This document shows, one piece after another, positions 56,501 through 64,000 of a DNA stretch of 64,000 nucleotides. Each line of letters starts with the position of its first letter. Position 1 is the stretch's first letter. The translations under genes were made by a program, and so were the position numbers. Below the pieces are notes generated by a model. It saw only the letters and a program-made list of their open reading frames with translations, made no database searches and was not told the origin of the DNA. The stretch is taken from positions 62,001 through 126,000 of the forward strand of contig NZ_MOBR01000041.1 of NCBI RefSeq assembly GCF_003732705.1. The letters run 5' to 3'. Source of the DNA: Pseudomonas frederiksbergensis. Its GTDB lineage: Bacteria > Pseudomonadota > Gammaproteobacteria > Pseudomonadales > Pseudomonadaceae.

Positions 56501-59500
56501 TCGACCGTCGCTGAAGGCGGCACCGTCGTCTACACAGCGTCCGTGAGCGCGCCAGTGACCGGCGCCCCGGTCGTCGTGACCCTGTCCAACGGCCAGACCA
56601 TTACTATCGACATCGGCAAAAGCAGCGGCACGGTCAATTTCGTCGCGCCGAACGATGCCCTGGCTGGCGGCGGCTCGCTGAGCACCACCATCAAGGACGC
56701 GACCGGCGGCAATTACGAAAAACTGGACGTCAACGGCGACCCGGCCAAAACCACCATCACTGACACGGTGGATAACACCAATCTGTCGCTGACGGCGACC
56801 GACACCGTGGCTGAAGGCGGCCAGATCACCTACACCGCGACCCTGACCAATGCGGCCGGCACGCCTGTGACCGTCACGCTGAGCAACGGCGCCGTGATCA
56901 CCATCGAAGCCGGTAAAACCACCGGCACCGTGACCGTCGCGGCTCCAGCCGATGACGTCTATAAAGATGCCGGCAAGGTTGAAGTCACCGTCAAGGACGC
57001 CACCGGCGGCAACTTCGAAAGCCTGGTGCCGAGCACTGTTCCGGCGGTGACCAGCGTCACTGACACCATCGACACCTCCACCGTCAAACTGACTGCCACC
57101 GGCACTGCTGCTGAGGGTGGCACTGTCACCTACACCGCGACCGTCGGCCAGCCAGTGACTGGTTCGCCAGTAGTTGTTACCCTGGCCAACGGTCAGAACA
57201 TCACCATCGAGATCGGCAAAACCACTGGCACCGTGACCACCCTCGCACCGAACGATGCGTTGACCGGTCATGCGCCGCTGACCAACTCGATCACCAACGT
57301 CACTGGCGGCAATTACGAGAACCTGGTGGCTGATAAGACGCCGGTTTCGACAACTGTCACCGACACCGTCGACACTACCAATCTCAGTCTTTCCGCTACC
57401 GGTTCGGTCGCTGAAGGCGGCTCAATCGTTTACACCGCAACATTGACCAACGCCGCTGGCTCGCCAGTCACCGTGACGCTGAGCAATGGCTCGGTCATCA
57501 CCATCGACGCTGGCAAAACCACCGGCACCGTGACCGTTCCGGCACCAGCCGATGACGTGTACAAGGACGCCGGTACTGTTCAGGCCACGATCACCACTGC
57601 AACCGGTGGCAACTTCGAAAGCCTGGTGCCAAGCACAACTCCAGCGGTCACCAACGTCACCGACACCATCGACACCTCGACCGTTAAACTGACCGCAACC
57701 GGCACCGCTGCTGAAGGTGGCACCGTCACTTACACCGCGACCGTCGGCCAGCCAGTGACTGGCTCGCCGGTGACCGTATCGCTGGCCAACGGTCAGACGA
57801 TCACCATCGACATCGGCAAAACCACTGGCACCGTGACCACCCTCGCTCCAAATGACGCGTTGACTGGTCACGCTCCGCTGACCAACTCGATCACCAACGT
57901 CACTGGCGGTAACTACGAGAATCTGGTGGCCGACAAGACGCCGGTTTCGACCACAGTTACGGATACCATCGACACTACCAACCTGTCGCTGAGCGCCACT
58001 GGCTCGGTAGCCGAAGGTGGCCAGATCACCTACACCGCAACTTTGACCAACGCTGCCGGTTCTCCGGTGACCGTGACCTTGTCGAACGGTTCTGTAATCA
58101 CCATCGACGCGGGTAAAACCTCCGGCACCGTGACCGTTCCAGCCCCAGCCGACGACGTGTACAAAGACGCGGGTACCGTCCAGGCAACCATCAAAACCGC
58201 GACTGGCGGTAGCTTCGAAAGCCTGGTGCCGAGCACGACTCCGACCGTGACCAACGTCACCGACACCATCGACACTTCGACCGTCAAACTGACCGCGACC
58301 GGCACCGCTGCTGAGGGTGGCACCGTCACCTACACCGCGACTGTTGGCCAGCCAGTCACTGGCAGCCCGGTCACCGTGTCGTTGGCAAACGGCCAGACAA
58401 TCACAATCGACATCGGCAAGACCGCTGGCACCGTGACCACCATTGCGCCAAATGACGTGCTGACCGGTCATGCGCCATTGACCAACTCGATCACTAACGT
58501 GAGCGGTGGTAACTACGAGAATCTGGTTGCCGACAAAACGCCGGTTTCGACGACTGTCACTGACACCGTGGACACCACTAACCTGTCGTTGAGTGCTACC
58601 AACTCGGTGGCAGAGGGCGGCCAGATCACCTACACCGCGACCCTGACCAACGCTGCTGGCTCGCCAGTCACAGTGACGCTGAGCAACGGCTCGGTCATCA
58701 CTATCGACGCGGGTAAAACCACTGGCACCGTCACCATCCCGGCACCGGCTGATGACGTGTATAAAGACGCGGGCACCGTTCAGGCAACCATCAAAACCGC
58801 GACTGGCGGTAGCTTCGAAAGCCTGGTGCCGAGCACGACTCCGGCCGTGACCAACGTCACCGACACCATCGACACTTCGACCGTCAAACTGACCGCGACC
58901 GGCACCGCTGCTGAGGGTGGCACCGTCACCTACACCGCGACTGTTGGCCAGCCAGTCACTGGCAGCCCGGTCACCGTGTCGTTGGCAAACGGCCAGACAA
59001 TCACAATCGACATCGGCAAGACCACTGGCACCGTGACGACCATCGCGCCGAACGATGTGCTGACCGGTCATGCGCCACTGACTAACTCGATCACCAACGT
59101 CACTGGCGGTAACTACGAGAACCTGGTGGCTGATAAGACGCCGATTTCGACGACTGTCACTGACACCGTGGACACCACCAACCTGTCGCTCAGTGCAACC
59201 AACTCCGTGGCTGAAGGCGGCCAGATCACCTACACCGCCACCCTGACCAATGCTGCTGGCTCGCCAGTCACTGTGACCCTGAGCAATGGCTCGGTGATCA
59301 CTATCGACGCAGGCAAAACAACTGGCACCGTGACCGTCCCGGCTCCGACCGATGACGTGTACAAAGATGCCGGTCCTGTTCAGGCGACGATCACCACCGC
59401 CACCGGTGGCAACTTCGAAAACCTGGTGCCAAGCACTGTTCCGGCAGTGACCAACGTCACCGACACTATCGACACCTCGACCGTCAAACTGACTGCAACC

Positions 59501-62500
59501 GGCACCGCCGCTGAAGGTGGCACCGTCACCTACACCGCGACCGTCGGCCAGCCAGTGACCGGCTCGCCAGTGGTCGTGGCCCTGGCCAACGGCCAAAACA
59601 TCACCATCGACATCGGCAAAACCACCGGCACCGTGACCACTCTCGCGCCGAACGACGCGCTGACCGGTCACGCTCCATTGACCAACTCGATCACCAGCGT
59701 CACTGGCGGCAACTACGAAAACCTCGTCGCCGATAAAACTCCGGTCAGCACCACCGTGACCGACACCGTCGACACCACCAACCTGTCGCTGAGTGCAACC
59801 AACTCTGTGGCTGAAGGCGGCCAGATCACCTACACCGCCACCCTGACCAACGCTGCTGGCTCGCCAGTCACCGTGACCCTGAGCAACGGCGCCGTTATCC
59901 TCATTGCCGCCGGCGCTACCAGCGGCAACGTAACCGTCGCCGCGCCAGCCGATGACGTCTACAAAGACGCGGGCACCGTTCAGGCCACGATCAAAACCGC
60001 AACCGGTGGTAGCTTCGAAAACCTGGTGCCAAGCTCGACACCAGCGGTCACCAGCGTCACCGACACCATCGACACCTCGACCGTCAAACTGACTGCAACC
60101 GGCACCGCGGCCGAAGGTGGCACCGTCACCTACACCGCGACTGTTGGCCAGCCAGTCACTGGCAGCCCGGTCACTGTATCGCTGGCCAATGGTCAGACGA
60201 TCACCATCGACATCGGCAAAACCACCGGTACCGTGACCGCAGTCGCGCCAAACGACGCGCTCACCGGTCACGCACCACTGACCAACTCGATCACCAACGT
60301 CAGCGGCGGTAACTACGAAAACCTCGTCGCCGATAAAACCCCGGTCAGCACCACCGTGACCGACACCGTCGACACCACCAACCTGTCGTTGAGCGCCACT
60401 GGCTCGGTAGCCGAGGGTGGCCAGATCACCTACACCGCGACCCTGACCAACGCCGCTGGCACGCCAGTGACCGTGACACTCAGCAATGGCTCGGTGATCA
60501 CGATTGACGCCGGCAAAACCACCGGCACCGTGACCATCCCGGCCCCAGCCGATGACGTGTACAAGGACGCCGGCACCGTTCAAGCGACGATCACCAACGC
60601 CACCGGTGGCAGCTTCGAAAACCTGGTGCCAAGCACCGCTCCAGCCGTGACTAACGTCACCGACACCATCGACACCACCCAAGTCAGCATCACCGGCAGC
60701 ACCTCGGTGACCGAAGGCCAGACTGCGAGCTACACCGTCAGCCTGACGCACCCGGCGCAAACCGACGTGACGCTGAAAATCGTCTACAGCGGCACCGCCG
60801 CCGACGGTTCGGACTTTACCGGTGTGTACACCGTGAAGATCCCGGCCGGCGCCAGCAGCGCCAGCTTCAACGTGGCGACCATTGACGACAAGATCACCGA
60901 AGGCACCGAGAACTTCGTGGTCAAGATCGACTCGGCCACCGGCGGCAACTTCGAGAACCTGGCGGTCAGCGCCACCAATGGCAGCGTCAGCACCTCGATC
61001 ATCGACAACGATGCGCCACCGGTCATCGACCTGGATGCCAACAATTCCAGCGGCGCCACCGGTGCCAATTACAACGTGACCTTCACCGAAAACACCCCGG
61101 GTGCGGGCGTGTCGATTGCCGACACCGATCTGAAGATCACAGACCCGGACAGCACGATGCTGACCGGTGCCACCGTGGTGCTGACCAACCGTCAGGATGG
61201 CGATGCGCTGAACCTGGGCAACAGCGTCAACGGCATCACCATCAATGCCAACAGCACCAACGGCACGGTGACGCTGACCCTGTCGGGCAATGCGACGCTG
61301 GCCAACTACATGCAGGCAATCAAGAACATCAGTTTCACTAACAGCAGTGAAGACCCGAGCACCGTGCCGCGGATCATCACCGTGACCGTGACCGATGGCG
61401 GCAACTACTCCAACGTCGCGACCACCACCGTCAACGTGGTGGCCGTGAACGACGCGCCAACCGCTGCACCGGTTAACGTCACCGGCACCGAAGACACCCC
61501 GCTGATCCTCGGCTGGTCGACCTTCGGCGTCAGCGATGTGGACAGCCCGGCCGCTAGCCTGGGCGTGAAAATCACCGGCCTGCCGGGCGAAGGCAAGTTG
61601 CAGTACCTCAGCGGCTCGACCTGGACCGACGTCACCAACAACCAGACCTTCACCAAGGCTGATATCGACGCCGGCAAGCTGCGCTTCACCCCGGATGCCA
61701 ACGAATCCGGCACCAATGGCTACGGCGGCACCGGCGTGGGCAACAATCAGGCGGACTACGCGCAGATCAAGTTCCAGCCAACCGACGGCCAACTGCTGGG
61801 CAACACCGGCACGGTAAAAATCGACATCACGCCAGTGGCCGATGCACCGTCCCTGACCATTGCGGACAACAGCGTCAAATCCACCGGGCTGGTCAAGGAA
61901 GTCTGGACCGGCCTGTCCGGCCTGGGCACCGATGGCAGCGGTGCGCCGACGGCCACGCTCAAGTCGGTCATCGACGCGGCGGGCACACCGAACTCCAGCA
62001 GCACAGTGACCAACGTGCAGTCCGACGGCAGCGTGGCGGCAGGTACAGCCTCGAAAACCTCCGGCCTGATCTACCTCGAAGCCGGCAAGACCTACACCTT
62101 CAGCGGTTCGGGCGATGACAGCCTTTTGGTGACCGTCGGCGGCAAGAACGTTGCGTCGGCCCTGTGGGGCGCGGGCGGCAGTTTGAGCGGTTCGATCACC
62201 CCGACCGCCAGCGGCTACTACACCCTCGACATCTACCACCACAACCAGAGCGGCCCGGGCAGCTATGACGTCAACCTGTCGGTCAACGGTGCGACCCCTG
62301 TCGATCTGAGCAGCACCGGCGTGCCGCTGTACACCGGCGTGGCGGATCTGGCCGCTTCCGGCGTGACCGTCTCCGACCTGCACGGCACGAACGGTGAGGG
62401 TTACTACGACGGCTACAAACTCAACACCGGCTTCGAAGGCACCAGCGTTCACTTGTCCGCGATCAACACCGCACTGACCGACACCGACGGCTCCGAAAGC

Positions 62501-64000
62501 CTGAGCGTGAAAATCAGCGGGATCCCGGCAGGCTCGGTCCTCACCGACAGCGCCGGTCACACCTTCACCGCCACCGCGACTGCCGGCGAAGCCAACGTCA
62601 CCGGCTGGAGCCTCGGCACTCTGACCGTAACCCCACCGACCTACTACAACGGCCAGTTCAACCTGACCGTAACCTCGACCTCCACCGAGGCCTTGGGCGG
62701 GTCGGCGATCACCACGGCGCAGATTCCGGTCACCGTTTTCCCGGCGACCTACAACGCGATCACCGCGACCGCAGCCAGTGACACCGTCACCGGTACCGAC
62801 GGCAACGACATCATCGTTGCCGACATCGGCGGCCTGACCGTGGTGCCGGGCACCAACTACAACATCGCCTTCATGGTCGATAGTTCGGGCAGCATGAGCG
62901 CGTCGTCGATCAGCGCCGCCAAGGACTCGCTGACGTCGGTGTTCAACACCCTCAAGCAGAGCATGGGCGGCAACTCGGGCACCGTGAACATCTTCCTGGC
63001 GGACTTCGATACCCAGGTCAACAAGTCGGTGTCGGTCAACCTGAACGACCCGAACGCGCTGGCCACGCTCAAGGCAGTCCTGGACTCGATGTCGTCCGGC
63101 GGCGGTACCAACTACGAGGACGTGTTCAAGACCACGGCCAACTGGTTCCAGAGCGCGGATGCAGTCGCCAACACCGGGGCGAAGAACCTCACGTATTTCA
63201 TCACCGACGGCAAGCCGACCTACTACCAGAGCGGTGAGTCGACCAACCCGAACCTGTATGGCAGCGTCAAACTGGACAGCGTGATTAACACCACCAATTA
63301 CCAGTTGGGCAAAGCCGTCAGCCTGGTCCCGGACGCCAATCACCAGATCGACATCAGCGCTTCGGGCGCACTCACTGTCTGGACCAAGTCCGGCGGCAGT
63401 TGGTCGTACACAACCCCGGGTTCGCTGCACGCCCAGGGCGATGGCACCTACGAGTTGTCGGCCCTGGCGGGCAGCGGCAGCACCACCACCCAGACCACCA
63501 CCGACAACGCCACCAGTGCCTTCGCGCTGCTGGGCAACCTGTCGAACGTAGAAGCCATCGGCCTGAACAGCGATGTAACGCTCAGCGACCTCAAGCCGTA
63601 CGACTCGGACAAAACGCCGCAAACCAACATCAACCCGAATGACCTGGCCAACTCGATCATCGGTCACACCGAAGCGACGCTGCCAGGTTCCGACACGGTC
63701 AATGGCGGCGACGGCAACGACATCCTGTTCGGCGACCTGGTGAGCTTCAACGGCATCGCTGGCGAGGGCTACCAGGCCATGCAGGCGTTCGTCGCCCAGC
63801 AGACCGGCGTGGATGTCAGCAAAGTCACCACCAGCAACGTGCATCAGTTCATCACCGAGCACTACACCGCGTTCGACGTATCCGGCGCCCACGATGGCAA
63901 CGACACGCTGCTGGGCGGTTCGGGCAATGACATCCTGTTCGGCTCGGGTGGTAATGACACGCTCGATGGCGGCAAGGGCAACGACATCCTGCTCGGTGGC
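47558..64000 (+). CDS. lapA: LapA, giant RTX biofilm adhesin, 3' end outside window
   Basis: 5481 codons are open to the window end. ATG 47558 has GGAGA 7 nt upstream. Residues 1-110 form the LapA retention module (MSSVVAIVKSIVGQVFAVSP). TAAG at 107-110 is the di-alanine site cut by LapG-type proteases, and a second TAAG lies at 112-115. Residues about 169-4368 are 42 repeats of 100. Then come a Calx-beta-like domain (from about 4370), cadherin-like segments, a PA14-like region (about 4836-4910), and a vWA domain with MIDAS DSSGS (5108-5112). RTX nonapeptides (GGDGNDILFG, GGSGNDILFG, GGKGNDILLGG) run from about 5379 to the end. Secreted by LapEBC; anchors cells to surfaces. Confidence 0.95.
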   Translation, partial: MSSVVAIVKSIVGQVFAVSPEGVRRVLVEGDRLFVGDQVDTGAAGAVTLELADGRTLDLGRDTQWSGSAPDSSTDLAEATAQAAPSVEELQQAIAAGADPTKDLEATAAGPTAAGGDGAAGGGHSFVMLDATAGRVDPTIGFPTAGIGSAGATTQNTVGGQTTNNATIVQASTLSLSATPTITEAGGVLVYTATLTQAPTSDLTITLSNGSVIVIQAGQTTGTVNVPLAPNDTVYNDPTQIDVTVTGTTGGAGIIVTQPTVPATTQVTDTIDTTTVTLTAGGTVTEGGQITYTATLTNPAQTPVTVTLSNGSTITIEAGKTTGSVDVPTPANDVYQNGSTVTTTITGTTGGNFENLVPNPAPAVTTITDSVDTTTVTLTAGSTVTEGGQITYTATLTNAAQTPVTVTLSNGSTITIEAGKTTGSVDVPTPANDVYNNGSTVTTTITGTTGGNFENLVPNPAPAVTTITDSVDTTTVTLTAGNTVTEGGQITYTATLTNPAQTPVTVTLSNGSTITIEAGKTTGSVDVATPANDVYQNGSTVSTSITGATGGNFENLVPNPAPAVTTITDSIDNTGLSLSATGTVVEGGQITYTATLTNPAGTPMTVTLSNGSVITIEAGKTTGSVIVETPANDVYNNGSTVSTTITGTTGGNFEQLTPSTEPALTTITDSKDTTTLSLSATDSVAEGGSIVYTANLTNAAGTPVTVTLSNGAVITIAAGATTGSVTVAAPADDVYKDAGKVETTISTATGGNFENLVPSTVPAVTNVTDTIDTSVVTLTATSTVAEGGTVVYTASVGAPVTGAPVIVTLANGQTITIDIGKSSGTVNAVAPNDVLNGHAPLTTSITDVSGGNYENLVANKAPVSTTVTDTADTTTLSLSATDSVAEGGSIVYTATLTNAAGTPVTVTLSNGAVITIAAGATSGNVTVAAPADDVYKDAGKVEVTVKDATGGNFENLATDPAPAVTNVTDTIDTSVVTLTATSTVAEGGTVVYTASVGAPVTGAPVIVTLANGQTITIDIGKSSGTVNAVAPNDVLNGHAPLTTSITDVSGGNYENLVANKAPVSTTVTDTADTTTLSLSATDSVAEGGSIVYTATLTNAAGTPVTVTLSNGAVITIAAGATSGNVTVAAPADDVYKDAGKVEVTVKDATGGNFENLATDPAPAVTNVTDTIDTSTVTLTATSTVAEGGTVVYTASVGAPVTGAPVIVTLANGQTITIDIGKSSGTVNAVAPNDVLNGHAPLTTSITDVSGGNYENLVADKTPVSTAVTDTPDTTTLSLSATDSVAEGGSIVYTANLTNAAGTPVTVTLSNGAVITIAAGATSGSVTVAAPADDVYKDAGKVEVTVKDAAGGNFENLVTNPAPAVTDVTDTVDTSTVNLTATSTVAEGGTVVYTASVSAPVTGEPVVVTLSNGQTITIPVGASSGSVNFVAPNDALAGGGSLSVKIDDAKGGNYEKLEVDGKPADTSVTDTPDTTNLSLSATDSVAEGGQITYTATLTNAAGTPVTVTLSNGAVITIEAGKTTGTVTVAAPADDVYKDAGKVEATISNTTGGNFENLVPSTVPAVTNVSDTIDTSTVKLTATDSVAEGGTVVYTASVGAPVTGAPVVVTLANGQTITIDIGKTTGTVNAVAPNDVLNGHAPLTNSITNVSGGNYENLVADKTPVSTTVTDTPDTTTLSLSATDSVAEGGSIVYTASLTNAAGAPVTVTLSNGAVITIAAGATSGSVTVDAPKDDVYKDAGKVETTIKDATGGNFENLVNDPAPAVTTVTDTIDTSTVSLTATSTVAEGGTVVYTASVSAPVTDSPVVVTLSNGQTITIPVGASSGSVNFVAPNDALAGGGSLSVKIDDAKGGNYEKLEVDGKPADTSVTDTPDTTTLSLSATDSVAEGGSIVYTATLTNAAGTPVTVTLSNGAVITIAAGATSGNVTVAAPADDVYKDAGKVEVTVKDATGGNFENLATDPAAAVTNVTDTIDTSTVTLTATSSVAEGGTVVYTASVGAPVTGAPVIVSLANGQTITIDIGKSSGTVNAVAPNDALTGHAPLSNSITNVSGGNYENLVADKTPVSTTVTDTADTTNLSLTATGAVDEGGQITYTATLTNAAGTPVTVTLSNGAVITIDAGKTTGTVTVDAPKDDVYKDAGTVEATIKGATGGNFENLVSSDTPAVTTVNDTIDTSTVSLTATANVAEGETVVYTASVTAPVTGAPVVVTLSNGQTITIPVGETSGSVNFIAPNSPLAGGTSLSVKIDGATGGNYEKLEVDGKPADTAVSDTPDTTTLSLSATDTVAEGGSIVYTATLTNAAGTPVTVTLSNGAVILIAAGATSGSVTVAAPADDVYKDAGKVEATIKDASGGNFETLATNPTAAVTSVTDTIDTSTVNLTATSTVAEGGTVVYTASVTAPVTGVPVVVTLSNGQTITIPVGASSGSVNFVAPNDALAGGGSLSVKIDDAKGGNYEKLDVDGKPAETSVTDTPDTTTLSLSATDSVAEGGSIVYTATLTNAAGTPVTVTLSNGAVITIEAGKTTGTVTVPAPADDVYKDAGKVEATISTATGGNFENLVPSTVPAVTNVADTIDTSTVKLTATDSVAEGGTVVYTATVGQPVTGSPVVVTLANGQTITIDIGKTSGTVNAVAPNDALTGHEPLSNSIKDVSGGNYENLVADKTPVSTTVTDTADTTNLSLSASDSVAEGGQITYTATLTNAAGTPVTVTLSNGAVITIDAGKTTGTVTVAAPADDVYKDAGKVEATISTATGGNFENLVPSTVPAVTNVADTIDTSTVKLTATDSVAEGGTVVYTATVGQPVTGSPVVVTLANGQTITIDIGKTSGTVNAVAPNDALTGHEPLGNSITNVSGGNYENLVADKTPVSTTVTDTPDTTTVSLSATDSVAEGGSIVYTATLTNAAGTPVSVTLSNGAVILIAAGATSGNVTVAAPADDVYKDAGKVEATIKDATGGNFENLVSSDTPAVTTVTDTIDTSTVSLTATSTVAEGGTVVYTASVSAPVTGAPVVVTLSNGQTITIDIGKSSGTVNFVAPNDALAGGGSLSTTIKDATGGNYEKLDVNGDPAKTTITDTVDNTNLSLTATDTVAEGGQITYTATLTNAAGTPVTVTLSNGAVITIEAGKTTGTVTVAAPADDVYKDAGKVEVTVKDATGGNFESLVPSTVPAVTSVTDTIDTSTVKLTATGTAAEGGTVTYTATVGQPVTGSPVVVTLANGQNITIEIGKTTGTVTTLAPNDALTGHAPLTNSITNVTGGNYENLVADKTPVSTTVTDTVDTTNLSLSATGSVAEGGSIVYTATLTNAAGSPVTVTLSNGSVITIDAGKTTGTVTVPAPADDVYKDAGTVQATITTATGGNFESLVPSTTPAVTNVTDTIDTSTVKLTATGTAAEGGTVTYTATVGQPVTGSPVTVSLANGQTITIDIGKTTGTVTTLAPNDALTGHAPLTNSITNVTGGNYENLVADKTPVSTTVTDTIDTTNLSLSATGSVAEGGQITYTATLTNAAGSPVTVTLSNGSVITIDAGKTSGTVTVPAPADDVYKDAGTVQATIKTATGGSFESLVPSTTPTVTNVTDTIDTSTVKLTATGTAAEGGTVTYTATVGQPVTGSPVTVSLANGQTITIDIGKTAGTVTTIAPNDVLTGHAPLTNSITNVSGGNYENLVADKTPVSTTVTDTVDTTNLSLSATNSVAEGGQITYTATLTNAAGSPVTVTLSNGSVITIDAGKTTGTVTIPAPADDVYKDAGTVQATIKTATGGSFESLVPSTTPAVTNVTDTIDTSTVKLTATGTAAEGGTVTYTATVGQPVTGSPVTVSLANGQTITIDIGKTTGTVTTIAPNDVLTGHAPLTNSITNVTGGNYENLVADKTPISTTVTDTVDTTNLSLSATNSVAEGGQITYTATLTNAAGSPVTVTLSNGSVITIDAGKTTGTVTVPAPTDDVYKDAGPVQATITTATGGNFENLVPSTVPAVTNVTDTIDTSTVKLTATGTAAEGGTVTYTATVGQPVTGSPVVVALANGQNITIDIGKTTGTVTTLAPNDALTGHAPLTNSITSVTGGNYENLVADKTPVSTTVTDTVDTTNLSLSATNSVAEGGQITYTATLTNAAGSPVTVTLSNGAVILIAAGATSGNVTVAAPADDVYKDAGTVQATIKTATGGSFENLVPSSTPAVTSVTDTIDTSTVKLTATGTAAEGGTVTYTATVGQPVTGSPVTVSLANGQTITIDIGKTTGTVTAVAPNDALTGHAPLTNSITNVSGGNYENLVADKTPVSTTVTDTVDTTNLSLSATGSVAEGGQITYTATLTNAAGTPVTVTLSNGSVITIDAGKTTGTVTIPAPADDVYKDAGTVQATITNATGGSFENLVPSTAPAVTNVTDTIDTTQVSITGSTSVTEGQTASYTVSLTHPAQTDVTLKIVYSGTAADGSDFTGVYTVKIPAGASSASFNVATIDDKITEGTENFVVKIDSATGGNFENLAVSATNGSVSTSIIDNDAPPVIDLDANNSSGATGANYNVTFTENTPGAGVSIADTDLKITDPDSTMLTGATVVLTNRQDGDALNLGNSVNGITINANSTNGTVTLTLSGNATLANYMQAIKNISFTNSSEDPSTVPRIITVTVTDGGNYSNVATTTVNVVAVNDAPTAAPVNVTGTEDTPLILGWSTFGVSDVDSPAASLGVKITGLPGEGKLQYLSGSTWTDVTNNQTFTKADIDAGKLRFTPDANESGTNGYGGTGVGNNQADYAQIKFQPTDGQLLGNTGTVKIDITPVADAPSLTIADNSVKSTGLVKEVWTGLSGLGTDGSGAPTATLKSVIDAAGTPNSSSTVTNVQSDGSVAAGTASKTSGLIYLEAGKTYTFSGSGDDSLLVTVGGKNVASALWGAGGSLSGSITPTASGYYTLDIYHHNQSGPGSYDVNLSVNGATPVDLSSTGVPLYTGVADLAASGVTVSDLHGTNGEGYYDGYKLNTGFEGTSVHLSAINTALTDTDGSESLSVKISGIPAGSVLTDSAGHTFTATATAGEANVTGWSLGTLTVTPPTYYNGQFNLTVTSTSTEALGGSAITTAQIPVTVFPATYNAITATAASDTVTGTDGNDIIVADIGGLTVVPGTNYNIAFMVDSSGSMSASSISAAKDSLTSVFNTLKQSMGGNSGTVNIFLADFDTQVNKSVSVNLNDPNALATLKAVLDSMSSGGGTNYEDVFKTTANWFQSADAVANTGAKNLTYFITDGKPTYYQSGESTNPNLYGSVKLDSVINTTNYQLGKAVSLVPDANHQIDISASGALTVWTKSGGSWSYTTPGSLHAQGDGTYELSALAGSGSTTTQTTTDNATSAFALLGNLSNVEAIGLNSDVTLSDLKPYDSDKTPQTNINPNDLANSIIGHTEATLPGSDTVNGGDGNDILFGDLVSFNGIAGEGYQAMQAFVAQQTGVDVSKVTTSNVHQFITEHYTAFDVSGAHDGNDTLLGGSGNDILFGSGGNDTLDGGKGNDILLGG
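48061..60660 (+). repeat. Forty-two tandem repeats of exactly 300 bp in lapA
   Basis: Unit boundaries at VTDTxDT recur every 300 bp without indels. Units 1-5 are one type (EGGQITYTATLTN...VTLSNGS). From 49561 two types alternate. Type A has EGGSIVYTATLTNAAGTPV...DDVYKDAGKV. Type B has EGGTVVYTASVGAPVTGAPV...TIDIGK...NDVLNGHAPLT; a B variant has IPVGASSGSVNFVAPNDALAGGG. The effective period is 600 bp. Blocks such as 49861-50460 and 50461-51060 are almost identical. Confidence 0.95.

Noticed and set aside
48061..60660. Regular repeats considered as a CRISPR or satellite array
   Set aside because: The period is 300 bp, each unit is coding in one continuous frame, and there are no short palindromic repeats with unique spacers.
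47555..63892. Very long minus-strand open frames (about 1038, 1949 and 2156 codons) antisense to lapA
   Set aside because: They follow the 300-bp repeat period, lack recognisable domains, and are explained by codon bias of the repeats. The plus-strand frame encodes LapA with known domains.

Overview
The window looks like chromosomal DNA of a Pseudomonas, most likely of the P. fluorescens group. The evidence is the GC-rich third-position coding style, several inverted pairs of Pseudomonas REP sequences, and a lapEBC/lapA adhesin locus whose LapA keeps the TAAG cleavage motif at residues 107-110. Species identity was not checked against a database. I saw no rRNA, tRNA, CRISPR array or intact insertion sequence.

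Layout. 1-4742 (minus strand): a MarR-controlled efflux operon (MarR, FUSC permease, DUF1656, HlyD adaptor, outer-membrane factor cut by the window edge). 4737-7166: a small accessory patch with a class II Fic protein between 17-bp direct repeats, a truncated HigA-like antitoxin, an orphan antitoxin-like ORF, and DUF2789, whose 3' end is partly duplicated 560 bp away. 7286-9956: YbaK deacylase, an nfeD-slipin pair, and a DUF6124 gene behind a structured leader with competing complementary segments.

10104-31097 is the most unusual block. It holds a 2.85-kaa LEPR/DUF4347 protein with twenty 102-aa Ig-like repeats. Next to it are an outer-membrane factor, a stand-alone APS kinase, an Asp/Asn beta-hydroxylase, two sulfotransferases, a GT39-like glycosyltransferase, a phage tail-collar-type protein, a DUF6916 protein and a GNAT acetyltransferase. 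A three-gene set (HlyD adaptor, GAF-HlyD, PqqD-like/M50 peptidase/HlyD fusion) follows. No ABC ATPase, MFS or RND pump gene lies in the block. I infer a dedicated export and modification system for the giant protein.

31276-32597: a RelE/HigB-HigA-type toxin-antitoxin pair and a membrane protein of unknown function. 32710-38022: an EmrAB-type MFS/HlyD/outer-membrane-factor operon with a LysR regulator. A REP pair lies in frame in the signal-peptide region of the outer-membrane factor. 38185-41868: a TauD-like dioxygenase and sulfonate-type ABC importer operon. 42291-64000: the lap locus, with lapE-lapB-lapC leftward and lapA rightward from a shared region holding two inverted FleQ-like boxes. 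lapA is open to the window end (5481 codons, incomplete) and contains 42 repeats of exactly 300 bp, most of them in an alternating two-type pattern, followed by Calx-beta-like, PA14-like, vWA and RTX segments.
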